DNA from: DAOUMU01 sp034409055
GTDB taxonomy: Bacteria; Chloroflexota; Anaerolineae; 4572-78; J111
Length of the DNA stretch: 28,409 nt
Direction: 5' to 3'
Assembly (NCBI GenBank): GCA_034409055.1
Contig: DAOUMU010000481.1
Coordinates: 1-28,409, forward strand
Notes under the pieces: model-generated
The model's database searches: none
What the model was told of the DNA's origin: nothing
What the model saw: only the letters and a program-made list of their open reading frames with translations
Translations under genes and position numbers: made by a program
Part shown: piece by piece, positions 27,553 through 28,409 of the stretch
Numbering within the stretch: position 1 is the stretch's first letter
Layout of the letters: each line of letters begins with the position of its first letter

Positions 27553-28409
27553 GTGTTGGGTTGCGACAAGAAGTCGTAATTGCATTAGTTACAACCGAAT
27601 AGGTTCGGGATGTAACCCGGTATTCTGCTACTGGTATCCTACCGGGGCATGTGTCATCAGGAAAACCATCCGTCAGGATGCTGGTGGGGTGTGAAGCCTT
27701 CGGGACAATGTAGCCTCATCTCTAAAGGGATGGTCACCCAATCGTGAGGAGCGGTGGCGACTGCCAGCACCGAGGCGGTCGGGGACTACGCTACGCAGTA
27801 GCGCGGTATGGTTAACATATGTGAACTGCTGACCGCAAAGCGCGTCGTTACTGAGAACAAGCCAAAGGTGCTGAGACGTTTCCAGAAGAAACGCATAGGC
27901 TTGGGCCAAAAGGCAAGGGGACAGGTCCAGGTGCTCCTAACTCACCTATCGCAGATGGCGCACCCCCGGCGGAGAGGCGGAACCTAACCCGCGCCATAAG
28001 GCAATGATACAGAACGTGGTACTCCCTGCGGTCGCCGTATCCTCCCTCTGGGAAAGTGAGCTGCAAGGTGAGCCGATAGGACTGCGGGTAAGGGATGCCG
28101 GACGCGAAGCGAGCGAAAGCCCTTTTGTAATGAGAGGGATAGGGGTTCGAACTTTGCCCCACGCGAAAGCGGGCAGACTGCCAGCAGGTGTCTCATCACG
28201 AGAAAGCTTGGCCAACCACCTTAAAACGGGCAGGCAGATGACGGTAAGGAGTAATCCGAACGGGTGCGCCCGTTACCGGAGAAACCGTGTGGCGGCTCCA
28301 AGGGTGTATCGTGAAGTTCACAGAGGCCAGGCTTCTGTGAGCGCGTCCTACCACGGGGCGTTTGAGAGGCTTGAGCCGGATGAAGGGGAACTTTCAAGTC
28401 CGGTTCTTA
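27553..28409 (+). mobile_element. Group II intron, apparently without ORF (3' end outside window)
   Basis: The sequence is non-coding, rich in long-range pairing and ends in an unmistakable domain V (28373-28406). Its start probably lies between 27553 (GTGTTG) and 27562; the segment GTTGCGACAAGAAGTCG resembles the GUGCGAC start of many bacterial group II introns. About 820 bases separate the start from domain V, enough for domains I-IV without the usual reverse transcriptase gene, and no reverse-transcriptase motif is readable in any frame. It would need a maturase supplied in trans. Domain VI and the 3' splice site are beyond the window. The class is not assigned. Confidence 0.75.
28373..28406 (+). 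ncRNA. Group II intron domain V
   Basis: Exactly 34 nt. The lower stem GAGCCGGAT pairs with GTCCGGTTC and includes the catalytic AGC triad with its G-U pair; a two-base AA bulge follows, then the upper stem GAAGG/CTTTC capped by the GNRA tetraloop GGAA. These are the defining features of domain V, the catalytic heart of the ribozyme. Confidence 0.9.

Noticed and set aside
27673..28215. Several minus-strand frames of 70-104 codons
   Set aside because: They lie within the group II intron, whose paired RNA arms stay open by chance on the opposite strand; no known motif is present.
28373..28409. Rho-independent terminator
   Set aside because: The hairpin fits group II domain V exactly (34 nt, AGC triad, GNRA loop, two-base bulge), which explains it better.

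Overview
The window reads as a piece of the chromosome of an uncultured, fairly GC-rich environmental bacterium. Coding style, AarF/UbiB-type kinase, aldo/keto reductase, EamA exporters, heptanucleotide repeats and many dispersed hairpin repeats fit a Chloroflexota (Anaerolineae-like) genome, but that assignment is inference from general appearance; no rRNA or tRNA gene is present to test it.

Region 1 (1-7.5 kb) is almost entirely on the minus strand. Read in transcription order it holds an EamA-type exporter, an aldo/keto reductase, an AarF/UbiB kinase-like protein, a second closely related EamA exporter, and then a run of small genes typical of toxin-antitoxin islands: a conserved hypothetical, a 78-codon frame without a usable start codon, a nucleotidyltransferase fused to a small helical domain, an antitoxin-like small protein, and an overlapping MNT nucleotidyltransferase / HEPN pair. 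Gaps are mostly 3-20 bp or overlaps, so much of this may be one transcript. A good sigma70-type promoter lies upstream of the 5'-most exporter.

Region 2 (7.6-18 kb) is housekeeping on the plus strand: a ribbon-helix-helix protein, YbaK-type Cys-tRNA(Pro) deacylase, MutS (with an in-frame repeat-derived insert), an SDR, a convergent second SDR lacking the usual catalytic Tyr, a small helical protein, citrate synthase, an LCMT-like methyltransferase, a SecD-like protein cut down to one membrane helix plus the periplasmic domain, and a small membrane protein. Gaps are packed with repeats: heptamer arrays that form hairpins, 53-bp and 17-bp tandem repeats, and MITE-like palindromic elements.

Region 3 (18.2-28.4 kb) looks like accessory DNA organised by integron-type recombination sites. 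Three R'-type core sites (18274, 19072, 26833) share the same flank, and at least one complete attC (18891-19078) shows R''/L''/L'/R' pairing with the expected extrahelical base. Two cassettes have start and end core sequences that are exact reverse complements (8 and 10 nt). No integrase is visible. Between the sites lie two divergently arranged units: a minus-strand operon (28-aa coupled leader peptide, then two secreted proteins sharing an unrecognised LTxxQ-repeat domain, one fused to PEBP and one to two DUF1566 domains) and a plus-strand NarL-type two-component system. A perfect 20-bp palindrome lies between them. The last cassette encodes an AT-rich small membrane protein, and its attC is interrupted by a group II intron without an ORF, whose 34-nt domain V sits at the window edge.

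Main candidates for something undescribed are the integron-like array and its intron, the LTxxQ secreted protein family with its two-component system, and the heptamer/hairpin repeat families, one of which appears to have entered mutS.
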